DNA from: Siphonobacter aquaeclarae | Lineage (GTDB): Bacteria > Bacteroidota > Bacteroidia > Cytophagales > Spirosomataceae | Assembly (NCBI RefSeq): GCF_900103285.1 | Contig: NZ_FNGS01000004.1 | Span: forward strand, 539,960-603,959 | Length of the DNA stretch: 64,000 nt | Reading direction: 5' to 3' | Shown: piece by piece, positions 44,898 to 52,433 of the stretch | How the letters are laid out: every line of letters begins with the position of its first letter | How positions within the stretch are numbered: position 1 is the stretch's first letter | Notes under the pieces: generated by a model | Seen by the model: the letters and a program-made list of their open reading frames with translations, nothing else | Databases searched by the model: none | What the model was told of the DNA's origin: nothing | Translations under genes and position numbers: made by a program

Positions 44898-45011
44898 TCA
44901 GGAAAAAAACAGGAACAAAATCAGGAGGACAATAGCAAAAGCCAGGTACATCATACCGTCTACACCAATATACTTTCGATATTTATAGAGTGAGTCCACG
45001 AGCTTTTTCAT
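44898..45011 (-). CDS. 37-residue single-helix membrane peptide
   Basis: ATG at 45009-45011 and TGA at 44898-44900. The first half is basic and hydrophilic (MKKLVDSLYKYRKYIGVDG) and the second is one hydrophobic helix ending in Phe/Ser. It is 48 bases upstream of the THX gene on the same strand, so the two may share a transcript. The charge layout (basic inside, helix, short end) is what a real membrane peptide would show. I do not recognise a family. Confidence 0.55.
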   Translation of the reverse strand: MKKLVDSLYKYRKYIGVDGMMYLAFAIVLLILFLFFS

Positions 45012-45061
45012 TGTTCAATGATACAAGCTTTCTGACGAAACCCAAAACCCAACTACCTCTC

Positions 45062-45493
45062 ATGCTGCGTCGTACGACCCTTTTTGTGCTATTTTGTACT
45101 TTTTTTGCCGTCTCGGTCCGGGCTCAGACCGATCGCCAGACGATCCTCTCCATCCTCGACCGTCAGACCAAAGCCTGGAACGCCGGCGACATTCCCGGCT
45201 TCATGAAGGGGTACTGGGAATCGGACAGTCTGATGTACATCGGCAAGTCCGGCATCCGGTATGGCTATGCTGGTACGCTGGAAAACTATCGGAAGAATTA
45301 CCCGGACCGCGCGGCGATGGGTACGCTGAAATTTGATATCCTGCATGTGCAGTTACTGAGCAAAGACGCCGCCTTTGTGGTCGGGAAATGGCACCTGACC
45401 CGTCCCGAAAAGGGAGATATCGGCGGACACTTCAGCCTGACCTGGCGGAAAATCAGGGGGCAGTGGGTCATAACCGCCGACCATTCCTCCTGA
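45062..45493 (+). CDS. Secreted NTF2-like (DUF4440/SnoaL-type) protein
   Basis: 143 residues from the ATG at 45062 with a signal peptide ending RAQ. The fold is seen in RQTILSILDRQTKAWNAGDIPGFMKGYW, then SGIRYGYAGTLENYRKNYPD and KDAAFVVGKWHLTRPEKGDIGGHFSLTWRKI. These small cone-shaped domains bind small molecules or act as hydrolases. No catalytic residue can be assigned. Another protein of this general kind is at 59722-60162. Confidence 0.82.
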   Translation: MLRRTTLFVLFCTFFAVSVRAQTDRQTILSILDRQTKAWNAGDIPGFMKGYWESDSLMYIGKSGIRYGYAGTLENYRKNYPDRAAMGTLKFDILHVQLLSKDAAFVVGKWHLTRPEKGDIGGHFSLTWRKIRGQWVITADHSS

Positions 45494-45557
45494 TGTTTGC
45501 CGGGATGGCCGCTATTCCGGACCTTTGCCCTGTATCATTCACTTATTTTTACTGCGT

Positions 45558-45959
45558 ATGACTATCGGAGACGCCTACCAGCACCCGGTTCAGTTTTCCC
45601 AGGACGATGTCGTCCGGTTTGCGGAGGTATCCGGCGATCATAACCCGCTGCACCTTGACGCGGAGTTTGCCGCTACGACGCCCTTCAAGCGCCCGATCAT
45701 CCACGGGATGCTCGGCGTGAGCGTTTTTTCCCGGGTAATCGGCATGGAGTTTCCGGGAGCCGGGAGTATTTATGTCAAACAAACGGTCGATTTTCTACGC
45801 CCCATGTTTGTCGATACTCCTTACGAAGCCCGCTTTCAGGTGCTGAGTATTAATCCGGAAAAGCATACGGCGGAGATCTCAACCGAGTTTTTCGACCCGA
45901 AAACGAAAAAAGTCACCACCCGCGGGGTGGCGACCGTGATGAACGCCGAACACTTCTGA
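45558..45959 (+). CDS. MaoC-like (R)-specific enoyl-CoA hydratase
   Basis: 133 residues from the ATG at 45558. The hydratase-2 motif is clear: FAEVSGDHNPLHLDAEFAATTPFKRPIIHGML, with the catalytic Asp/His in GDHNPLH, and then the hot-dog fold (YVKQTVDFLRPMFVDTPYEARFQV). It adds water to trans-2-enoyl-CoA to give (R)-3-hydroxyacyl-CoA. No fatty-acid genes are next to it. It ends at a strong bidirectional terminator. Confidence 0.92.
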   Translation: MTIGDAYQHPVQFSQDDVVRFAEVSGDHNPLHLDAEFAATTPFKRPIIHGMLGVSVFSRVIGMEFPGAGSIYVKQTVDFLRPMFVDTPYEARFQVLSINPEKHTAEISTEFFDPKTKKVTTRGVATVMNAEHF

Positions 45960-45962
45960 AAC

Positions 45963-46000
45963 AGAAAAGGCCCCGGATTCACCAATCCGGGGCCTTTTCT
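45963..46000. terminator. Bidirectional terminator between the MaoC and histone-like genes
   Basis: A perfect 17-bp stem (45963-45979 with 45984-46000) and a CACC loop, with A- and T-rich ends for both convergent genes. Confidence 0.92.
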
Positions 46001-46016
46001 ATAGCGAACGACGAGA

Positions 46017-46199
46017 TTAGTCTTCTTTCTCGTTCTTTAAGTTCTGAACCTCCGTGCGGATATCCTGCGCAAGAACTTTCAGGTCTTGCATACCCTTGCG
46101 AACGCGGGTACCTGCCGCCTGATTTCCCTTTTCGTAAAACTTGTCAAAGTCACCTTCGAGCGACAGTACCAGGTTTTTAAGCTCCGCAAACTTGTTCAT
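46017..46199 (-). CDS. Histone H1-like (Hc1-type) DNA-associated protein
   Basis: 60 residues. The sequence MNKFAELKNLVLSLEGDFDKFYEKGNQ followed by AAGTRVRKGMQDLKVLAQDIR is the compact helical domain of bacterial Hc1-type proteins found across Bacteroidota. Unlike chlamydial Hc1 it lacks the long Lys-rich tail. It may bind DNA and shape the nucleoid; this is inferred from the family. The 231-bp upstream region to 46430 is AT-rich with no exact promoter box. Confidence 0.85.
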   Translation of the reverse strand: MNKFAELKNLVLSLEGDFDKFYEKGNQAAGTRVRKGMQDLKVLAQDIRTEVQNLKNEKED

Positions 46200-46351
46200 G
46201 TGAGTCTAGATTTTTAATGTTCAACAAACGATTGAAAGTACGCAAAACTGCGTTTTTGGCGAAATTTAGGCATTTAGCGTATTGATGCAAGAGTGCCTGG
46301 CACGAAAATGTGAAAGTTCTTGGAAAAATTATACAATTCGTTTGACAAAAC

Positions 46352-46396
46352 AGAAAAATACCCCGTTTAATCCTGTATCAAACAGATTAAACGGGG
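46352..46396 (-). terminator. Terminator of the alpha-oxoamine synthase gene
   Basis: A stem CCCCGTTTAATC (46361-46372) with GATTAAACGGGG (46385-46396), extendable by three pairs past a bulge. On the minus strand it is followed by TATTTTTCTG. It lies 34 bases beyond the stop codon at 46431. Confidence 0.8.
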
Positions 46397-46430
46397 CAAA
46401 AAGGGCCTTTAGAGCCTTTCAGGGGCTATT

Positions 46431-47693
46431 TCAGGAAAAGACAGCTATACCTTTGCCGGAATACTCACCCTTACGGAGTTTCTCCTGAATGACCTCGAAG
46501 GCATCCATCGTCACGTTCACATCTTCGATCGTGTGAACCGCCGTCGGAATGATGCGGAGCATAATGACTCCCTTCGGCACCACCGGGTAGACAACGATTG
46601 AGCAGAAAATACCGAGGTTTTCGCGCAGGTCGGCGACAAGCTGGGTAACCACGTCATTGTCGTATTGTCCCTGGAGGAATACCGGCGTCACCGGCGACTG
46701 CGTCGTTCCGATATCGAAGCCACGCGCGCGCAGACCCGTTTGCAGGACATTGACAATTTTCCAGAGATTTTCGCGAAGTTCCGGTTGTGTCCGGACCAGT
46801 TCCAGGCGCTTGAGGCCGCCGATTACCAGGGGCATCGGGAGCGACTTGGCATAGGTCTGCGACCGCATATTATAGCGGAGGTACTGAATGATGGCTTTCG
46901 GACCGGCAATAAATGCCCCGATGCTGGCCATGGATTTGGCGAACGTCGAGAAATGCAGGTCGATACCCGTCTGCACTCCCAGGTGCTCGGCTACGCCTGA
47001 CCCGGTTTCACCCATGGTACCGAAGCCGTGGGCGTCGTCCACGAGGAGACGGAAATTGTATTTTTGCTTGAGAGCCACAATTTCGTCGAGCTTTCCGATG
47101 TTTCCGGACATACCGAAAACACCTTCCGTCACCACGAGAACACCGCCGCCCTGCTCATCCGCCAGTTTGGTCGCCCGGATCAGGTTCTTCTCCAGGGACT
47201 CCATGTCGTTGTGCTTGAAGGTAAAGTACTTACCCATTTTCGCTTTGTGGAGGCGGATCCCGTCGATCAGACAGGCGTGGCTTTCAGCGTCATAGACGAT
47301 GACATCCTTGTAATCCACGATGGCCTCAATGGCCGACATCACCCCCTGGTAACCGAAGTTCAGCAGGAATGCGTCTTCCTTGCCGACGAAATCGGCGAGC
47401 TGACGCTCCAGCTCTTCGTGATACGGCGTTTGTCCGGACATCATCCGGGCGCCCATCGGCGCCGCCAGGCCCCACTGAGCAGCCGCTTCCGCATCCGTTT
47501 GGCGCACCTCGGGGTGATTTGCCAGACCCAGGTAATTGTTCAGACTCCAGTTCAGCATCTGCTTACCCCTGAAGTTCATGTAGGGTCCGATTTCTCCCTC
47601 GAGATAGGGAAAAGCAAAATACCCATGGACTTTCTCGGAGTATTGACCGAGAGGCCCCAAGTTGGCCAACCGACGTTCGAAAATATCTGCCAC
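46431..47693 (-). CDS. Alpha-oxoamine synthase (PLP-dependent acyltransferase; Kbl/serine-palmitoyltransferase-like)
   Basis: 420 residues from a GTG at 47693. An ATG at 47843 is open but lies inside the promoter at 47819-47849, and the 50 extra residues have no family character. The motifs are NWSLNNYLGLANHP, GARMMSGQTPYHEELERQLADF and VYDAESHACLIDG. RLLVDDAHGFGTMGETGSG carries the Asp that pairs with PLP, and HFSTFAKSMASIGAF the PLP lysine. The family joins an amino acid and an acyl-CoA. In Bacteroidota such an enzyme may begin sphingolipid synthesis, but the substrate cannot be read here. Confidence 0.88.
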   Translation of the reverse strand: MADIFERRLANLGPLGQYSEKVHGYFAFPYLEGEIGPYMNFRGKQMLNWSLNNYLGLANHPEVRQTDAEAAAQWGLAAPMGARMMSGQTPYHEELERQLADFVGKEDAFLLNFGYQGVMSAIEAIVDYKDVIVYDAESHACLIDGIRLHKAKMGKYFTFKHNDMESLEKNLIRATKLADEQGGGVLVVTEGVFGMSGNIGKLDEIVALKQKYNFRLLVDDAHGFGTMGETGSGVAEHLGVQTGIDLHFSTFAKSMASIGAFIAGPKAIIQYLRYNMRSQTYAKSLPMPLVIGGLKRLELVRTQPELRENLWKIVNVLQTGLRARGFDIGTTQSPVTPVFLQGQYDNDVVTQLVADLRENLGIFCSIVVYPVVPKGVIMLRIIPTAVHTIEDVNVTMDAFEVIQEKLRKGEYSGKGIAVFS

Positions 47694-47818
47694 GTTCAAT
47701 CGATTTTTATTGTTGACATTCGGCCTCTGCCCGCTTCGGAGGCGCCGGACACCGGATCGGAAACCAACCCGCCTGCCTTGCCGGAAGAAGCAGAGACCCT
47801 TCGCAATTTCTTCGGGCG

Positions 47819-47849
47819 CAAAAATAGGATTTTTCTGGGCCAAACCAAA
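47819..47849 (-). promoter_or_regulatory. Promoter of the alpha-oxoamine synthase gene
   Basis: On the minus strand TTTG (47849-47846), a 19-base spacer, then TATTTTTG (47826-47819): a perfect match at every defined position of the Bacteroidota promoter. It leaves a leader of about 120 bases before the GTG at 47693. Apart from this the 320-base gap to accC shows nothing. Confidence 0.72.
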
Positions 47850-48013
47850 GGAAGTTCGACGACTTGTTCGGGTGAGTCTCAGGAGCTTCCGGGAAAATCG
47901 CGACGTACCCCGTTTTACTTCGCTCTCAAGAACCGCCGCTGCGACGCCCTGCCCGCGTTGCGAAACACGCCGGGCCGGTTATCTTCGTAGCCGCTGACCA
48001 ATCCCTCCGAACC

Positions 48014-49504
48014 ATGTCTGCCATCCGAAAACTACTCATCGCCAACCGGGGCGAAATCGCGCTGCGCATCATGCGTTCGGCGCGGGAGATGGGTATCCGT
48101 ACCGTAGCCGTCTTCTCGGAAGCCGACCGCGCGGCCCCGCACGTACGCTATGCCGATGAAGCCGTCTGCGTAGGCCCGCCGCCCTCGGCGCAATCCTACC
48201 TCCAAATGGACGTCATCATCGCCGCGGCACAGGCTACCGGCGCAGATGCCATTCACCCGGGCTACGGTTTTCTTTCGGAAAATGCGGTATTCGCCCGGAA
48301 GGTGCGGGAAGCGGGCCTGATCTTCGTCGGTCCATCGGCAGAAAGCATCGAAATGATGGGATCGAAAATCGCCGCCAAACAGGCCGCCCGCCGCATGAAC
48401 GTACCGTTGGTACCGGGCGTCGACGAGGCGATTACCGACCGGAACGCCGCCAAAGGCATTGCCGCCGAAGTCGGGTACCCGGTACTCATCAAAGCCTCAG
48501 CCGGCGGCGGCGGGAAAGGCATGCGGGTAGTCCCATCGGAAGCGGATTTTGACGAGCAGCTCGACCGGGCAGTATCAGAGGCCGTTGCCAGTTTCGGAGA
48601 CGGCTCCGTCTTCATCGAAAAGTACATTACCAGTCCCAAACATATTGAAATTCAGGTACTGGGAGACCAGCACGGGAATATCGTCCACCTCTTCGAGCGG
48701 GAATGTTCCATCCAGCGGCGGCATCAGAAAGTAGTGGAAGAGGCTCCGTCGGCCGTCCTGACGCCTGCTATCCGGGAAGCGATGGGGCAATGCGCGGTAG
48801 ACGTTGCCCGCGCCTGCGGGTACTACGGCGCGGGTACGGTCGAGTTTATCGTCGACGAAAACCTCGATTTTTACTTTCTCGAGATGAATACCCGCCTTCA
48901 GGTCGAGCACCCTGTGACAGAGCTCATTACAGGCGTGGACCTGGTGAAGGAAATGATCCGCGTCGCCGAAGGGCAGGTATTGCCGTTCCGGCAGGAGGAT
49001 CTTTCAATACGTGGGCATGCCATTGAGATCCGCGTTTGCGCCGAAGATCCGCGCAACCAGTTTCTGCCCGACGTCGGCACACTCCGTACCTACCGCCGCC
49101 CCCAGGGCAACGGCGTACGGGTAGACGACGGCGTGGAAGAAGGCATGGATATCCCTATTTATTATGACCCGATGATCGCTAAACTCATCACCTACGCCGC
49201 GACCCGCGAAGAAGCCGCGCAGAAGATGGTACGGGCCATCGATGAATACCATATCTCGGGCGTACAGACGACCCTTCCGTTCTGCCGCTTTGCGATGCAG
49301 CACGAAGCGTTCCTTTCCGGGCGGTTTGATACCCGGTTTGTCAGCCTCTATTTCACCCCGGAAGTACTTGACGAGGCGCCGGATGCCGACGAAGAGGCTC
49401 TGGCTGCGTTTCTTGCCGCCCGTTTCTGGGAGTCCGGAAAGGCCGCAACAGCGAAAGCGCCCGTCCGTACTTCGGTCTCGAAATGGAAACAAAACCGCTC
49501 CTGA
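48014..49504 (+). CDS. accC: Acetyl/propionyl-CoA carboxylase biotin carboxylase subunit
   Basis: 496 residues, about 45 longer than E. coli AccC because of a C-terminal tail. The N-terminus KLLIANRGEIALRIMRSARE is diagnostic. The ATP-grasp core shows KASAGGGGKGMRVV, VFIEKYITSPKHIEIQVLGD, HLFERECSIQRRHQKVVEEAPS and FLEMNTRLQVEHPVTE. It carboxylates biotin on a carrier protein. No biotin carrier or carboxyltransferase gene is adjacent, so its partner subunits are elsewhere. The stop shares a base with the next start (TGATG). Confidence 0.95.
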   Translation: MSAIRKLLIANRGEIALRIMRSAREMGIRTVAVFSEADRAAPHVRYADEAVCVGPPPSAQSYLQMDVIIAAAQATGADAIHPGYGFLSENAVFARKVREAGLIFVGPSAESIEMMGSKIAAKQAARRMNVPLVPGVDEAITDRNAAKGIAAEVGYPVLIKASAGGGGKGMRVVPSEADFDEQLDRAVSEAVASFGDGSVFIEKYITSPKHIEIQVLGDQHGNIVHLFERECSIQRRHQKVVEEAPSAVLTPAIREAMGQCAVDVARACGYYGAGTVEFIVDENLDFYFLEMNTRLQVEHPVTELITGVDLVKEMIRVAEGQVLPFRQEDLSIRGHAIEIRVCAEDPRNQFLPDVGTLRTYRRPQGNGVRVDDGVEEGMDIPIYYDPMIAKLITYAATREEAAQKMVRAIDEYHISGVQTTLPFCRFAMQHEAFLSGRFDTRFVSLYFTPEVLDEAPDADEEALAAFLAARFWESGKAATAKAPVRTSVSKWKQNRS

Positions 49505-50040
49505 TGGCTTTTTTAAAACGATTGGACCGTGTGGTATTTGTTGTACTGTTAGTGGGGATGGCGGTAATCGGCTGGCGGATACTGAGCGACCGCTGGCGGC
49601 TGTTCCGGGCAGAACAACACGAAGCCGATCTTCGTGAAAGTACCGGAATTCCGCTTAATGAAGAGCGTAAGCAAGACGGACTCGAACAGGTACAGGAATC
49701 CTATACCTCTGTCCTTCAGCCCGCAGACAGCGGAATGGTCGTGCGGTGGACCGGCCCCGTCGCCAGTGCCGGGCGGCCTTATTTCTGGAAAAAGGAGGTC
49801 TTTCTCCGGAATAACAAACGCTACCGGGAAACCGACACCTATGTTTTTCCCCTGAAACGCAAAGGCAGCCACCTGCTGCATTTTGATTTTTTTCCGGATA
49901 GCCTGCCCGAGCGGCGGTTCCGGGCGCGACTGGTCCCGCAGGACCTGCCGACAATTCACTCGTTCGAGTTACCGCAAAGCCGGGAAGCCCGCCTGCTGCG
50001 CGACAGCCTCCTGACCGAATGGCGCATACCGCTGCCCTGA
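49504..50040 (+). CDS. Membrane-anchored protein of unknown function
   Basis: 178 residues from the ATG at 49504, coupled to accC by TGATG; an ATG at 49483 would add seven residues. One N-terminal helix (VVFVVLLVGMAVIGWRIL) anchors a soluble domain rich in charged and beta-type sequence, with paired WTGPVASAGRPYFWKKEV and FPLKRKGSHLLHFDFFPDSL. It is probably periplasmic. No family is recognised, and the link to accC may be only transcriptional. Confidence 0.6.
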   Translation: MAFLKRLDRVVFVVLLVGMAVIGWRILSDRWRLFRAEQHEADLRESTGIPLNEERKQDGLEQVQESYTSVLQPADSGMVVRWTGPVASAGRPYFWKKEVFLRNNKRYRETDTYVFPLKRKGSHLLHFDFFPDSLPERRFRARLVPQDLPTIHSFELPQSREARLLRDSLLTEWRIPLP

Positions 50041-50087
50041 CGGCATTCTTTTTTTATTCCTCCCTCTGAACCCAAATACCCGCCCTT

Positions 50088-51668
50088 ATGCGTGCCGGCT
50101 CTTTATCTGTCGATTACCTGGAGGGATCCCTCCGCTACTTCCGGTTCGGCGACCGGGAAATTCTTCGCCGCATTTACCCCGCGCTGCGCGACGCCAACTG
50201 GCGTACCGCCGTTGTCACACGGACGAATGAGCAGCAGGATATTCAGGAAGATTCCTTCCGGATTTCATACGACTGGTACACCGAAGACCTCGGCCTGCAT
50301 ATGAAAGGCACCGTGGTTCTGACCGGCATGGCCGACGGTACCGTGACCTTCGACTGGACCGGCGAAGCCCTTTCCGATTTCTCCAAAAACCGCATTGGTC
50401 TTTGCGCCCTGCACCCGCTGGCGCCGGGACTCCCCTGCCGGATCACGCACCCGGACGGGTCTGCAACCCTGGCGGCGTTTCCCGACAAAATCGATCCGCA
50501 TCAGCCGTTTTTTGATGTTTCGGCGATGGAATGGAACGCCGGTCCCGGCGTAACCGCCCGGCTTCAGTTTGAAGGGGAAGTATTCGAATCGGAAGACCAG
50601 CGCAACTGGTCTGATGCGTCGTTCAAAACCTACTCAACACCGCAGCGGTACCCGCAACCGGCTGATGTAGCCGCCGGTGAGGTCTTTCACCATACCATTA
50701 CCCTCACCTTTGACGGAACATTACCCGCTTATGAACCGGAGGATTCCGTTATCCGGATCGATTTGCAGGGAGAATCGAAGCCCTTTGTCCGCTGGGGGCT
50801 GGGCTGGTGGCCGGCGGCTTCACTGTCTTCTGAAGAAACTACCCTCCTGAAAAAGCTTTCGCCTGCATTCCTGCGGGTACTCAACCCGAAAGACCAATCG
50901 GTACTGGACCGGGCGGCTGAAACGGGTATTCCTCTGCGTGTGGATATTGCGGCAGATACACTGCCGGACTGGCTGCGGGGCCATCCTGCGGTGAAAGAGG
51001 TCTTGCATGTTTCCGAAGAAGGATGGACCGGCAACGACCAGCTGGCCGGTAATCCGCCAGCGGAAAAACGGGGAGGCGGAACCCTGGGGCATTTCGCTGA
51101 TTTCAACCGGAATCCCTTCGATTTTTCCCGCGTGGATTTCGTCGGCTTTACGCTGACTCCCACCGCGCATAACCCGGATACCTGGACGCTTTTTGAAAAC
51201 CTGCCGGCACAAGCCGAACAGGTACGCACGGCGGCGGCACGCTCCGGCAGGCCTGTATCGGCGACGCACGTGACACTGTTTCCCCGCCCGAAACAGGCAG
51301 CGGAACCGGATCCCCGGCAGCATACAGCCCTTGGCGCGTCCTGGCTGGTCGGCAGTTTGAAATACCTTTCCGAAGCCGGAGCCGAGTCAGCGGCGTTTGA
51401 AGACCTGACCGGCCCGTACGGACTGATTCACGGGGGAGAAACCACCCCGGCCTATCACCTTTTTGCTTTTCTGAGCGAGTTCCGGCCCGAACGGGTGATT
51501 CTCTCCAGGAGTTCACAGCCGCGGGTATGCAGCAGTTTGATTCTGGAAAAAGCAGACGGCTGGAAGACCACCCTCCTCGCCAACCATACTGACGCGCCGA
51601 TCGAAGTCCGCCTGCCCGGCGGAATCCCTGTAGTACTTGCTGCTTATGAATGGAAGGCCGTCTACTGA
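50088..51668 (+). CDS. D-apionate lactonase-like protein
   Basis: 526 residues, no signal peptide. The N-terminal third (REILRRIYPALRDANWRT, SFRISYDWYTEDL, GEALSDFSKNRIGLCALHPL, DPHQPFFDVSAMEW, then EVFESEDQRNWSDASFKTY) closely resembles the D-apionate lactonase (ApnL) N-terminal domain as I recall it. A TIM-barrel-like middle and a small C-terminal beta domain follow. ApnL opens D-apionolactone in apiose breakdown, but no other apiose genes are nearby, so the true substrate may be another aldonolactone. It starts 48 bases after the previous gene and ends two bases before the convergent peptidase gene. Confidence 0.68.
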   Translation: MRAGSLSVDYLEGSLRYFRFGDREILRRIYPALRDANWRTAVVTRTNEQQDIQEDSFRISYDWYTEDLGLHMKGTVVLTGMADGTVTFDWTGEALSDFSKNRIGLCALHPLAPGLPCRITHPDGSATLAAFPDKIDPHQPFFDVSAMEWNAGPGVTARLQFEGEVFESEDQRNWSDASFKTYSTPQRYPQPADVAAGEVFHHTITLTFDGTLPAYEPEDSVIRIDLQGESKPFVRWGLGWWPAASLSSEETTLLKKLSPAFLRVLNPKDQSVLDRAAETGIPLRVDIAADTLPDWLRGHPAVKEVLHVSEEGWTGNDQLAGNPPAEKRGGGTLGHFADFNRNPFDFSRVDFVGFTLTPTAHNPDTWTLFENLPAQAEQVRTAAARSGRPVSATHVTLFPRPKQAAEPDPRQHTALGASWLVGSLKYLSEAGAESAAFEDLTGPYGLIHGGETTPAYHLFAFLSEFRPERVILSRSSQPRVCSSLILEKADGWKTTLLANHTDAPIEVRLPGGIPVVLAAYEWKAVY

Positions 51669-51669
51669 C

Positions 51670-52356
51670 CTATAGCCCGGGAATACCCAGGAAGCGGTTC
51701 GGGTCGGGGCAGTTCGCCAGAAACTCTTCCCGACGTGACAGCGCGCAGACGCCGGGGTAGTCGCCCGAGTATCCCTGCAAATCCCGGATCACCTGAAAAT
51801 GAAGGTGGGGAGGCCAGTCTCCATTTTCCGGAAAGGTACCAAACTCCGCAAATACTTCGCCGGCCGGGATGACCTGGCCGGCTTTCTTCCCGATGAGGGA
51901 TGTCCTGGAAAGGTGCCCGTACAAGGTATAGAAGGTTTCGTCGTTCAGCCTGTGTTCGAGGATAATCGTCGGACCGTAGTCTCCGAAACGGGCATTATCC
52001 TGAAAGCTGTGAATGGTACCATCGAGCGGCGGGCTGACGGGCGTGCCGGCTTCCGCCCATATGTCGATGCCGAGGTGTATTTCCCGGGGTTCCTGATCCG
52101 CTGCATTGAAATGCAAACTCCGGCGGTACAGTATCCGGTGTTCGTTATAGCCGCCTACGCCGCAGACGGCTCCGGCATCTCTCAAAACAGCAAAAACATA
52201 GTTGGAAAACGAGGCCGTATCCGGCAGGTCCAGCTTGGTTAATTCCTGATTTTCAGCCGTAAAATCCAATATTACCCACCAGTCTTTCGTCCAGTCGAAC
52301 GGTACTACAGGAGCAAAGAAAATTTGGCCTTTCGCCGTCGCATCATTCGGTTTCAT
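51670..52356 (-). CDS. M23-family metallopeptidase (LytM/NlpD-type)
   Basis: 228 residues from the ATG at 52356; a TTG nine codons earlier is possible. The M23 zinc site is visible as IHLGIDIWAEAGTPVSPPLDGTI (His and Asp ligands), FYTLYGHLS and WPPHLHFQV (HxH). The N-terminal 90 residues are a separate domain. There is no signal peptide or membrane helix, which is unusual for a peptidoglycan hydrolase and suggests a cytosolic substrate or a non-classical export route. Confidence 0.85.
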   Translation of the reverse strand: MKPNDATAKGQIFFAPVVPFDWTKDWWVILDFTAENQELTKLDLPDTASFSNYVFAVLRDAGAVCGVGGYNEHRILYRRSLHFNAADQEPREIHLGIDIWAEAGTPVSPPLDGTIHSFQDNARFGDYGPTIILEHRLNDETFYTLYGHLSRTSLIGKKAGQVIPAGEVFAEFGTFPENGDWPPHLHFQVIRDLQGYSGDYPGVCALSRREEFLANCPDPNRFLGIPGL

Positions 52357-52391
52357 CGCGCCCGGATAGTGAGTGTCGTACAAAACAGGTT

Positions 52392-52399
52392 TATATTTG
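52392..52399 (+). promoter_or_regulatory. Putative -7 box for the POT transporter gene
   Basis: TATATTTG, an exact TAnnTTTG match, 34 bases before the ATG at 52434; no -33 TTG is found at the proper distance. Confidence 0.45.
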
Positions 52400-52433
52400 G
52401 GAATTACGAATTCACTTTAATCACAAACTTCGG

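Noticed and set aside
46431-47843. Start of the alpha-oxoamine synthase at 47843
   Set aside because: That ATG lies inside a perfect promoter and the extra 50 residues do not fit the family.
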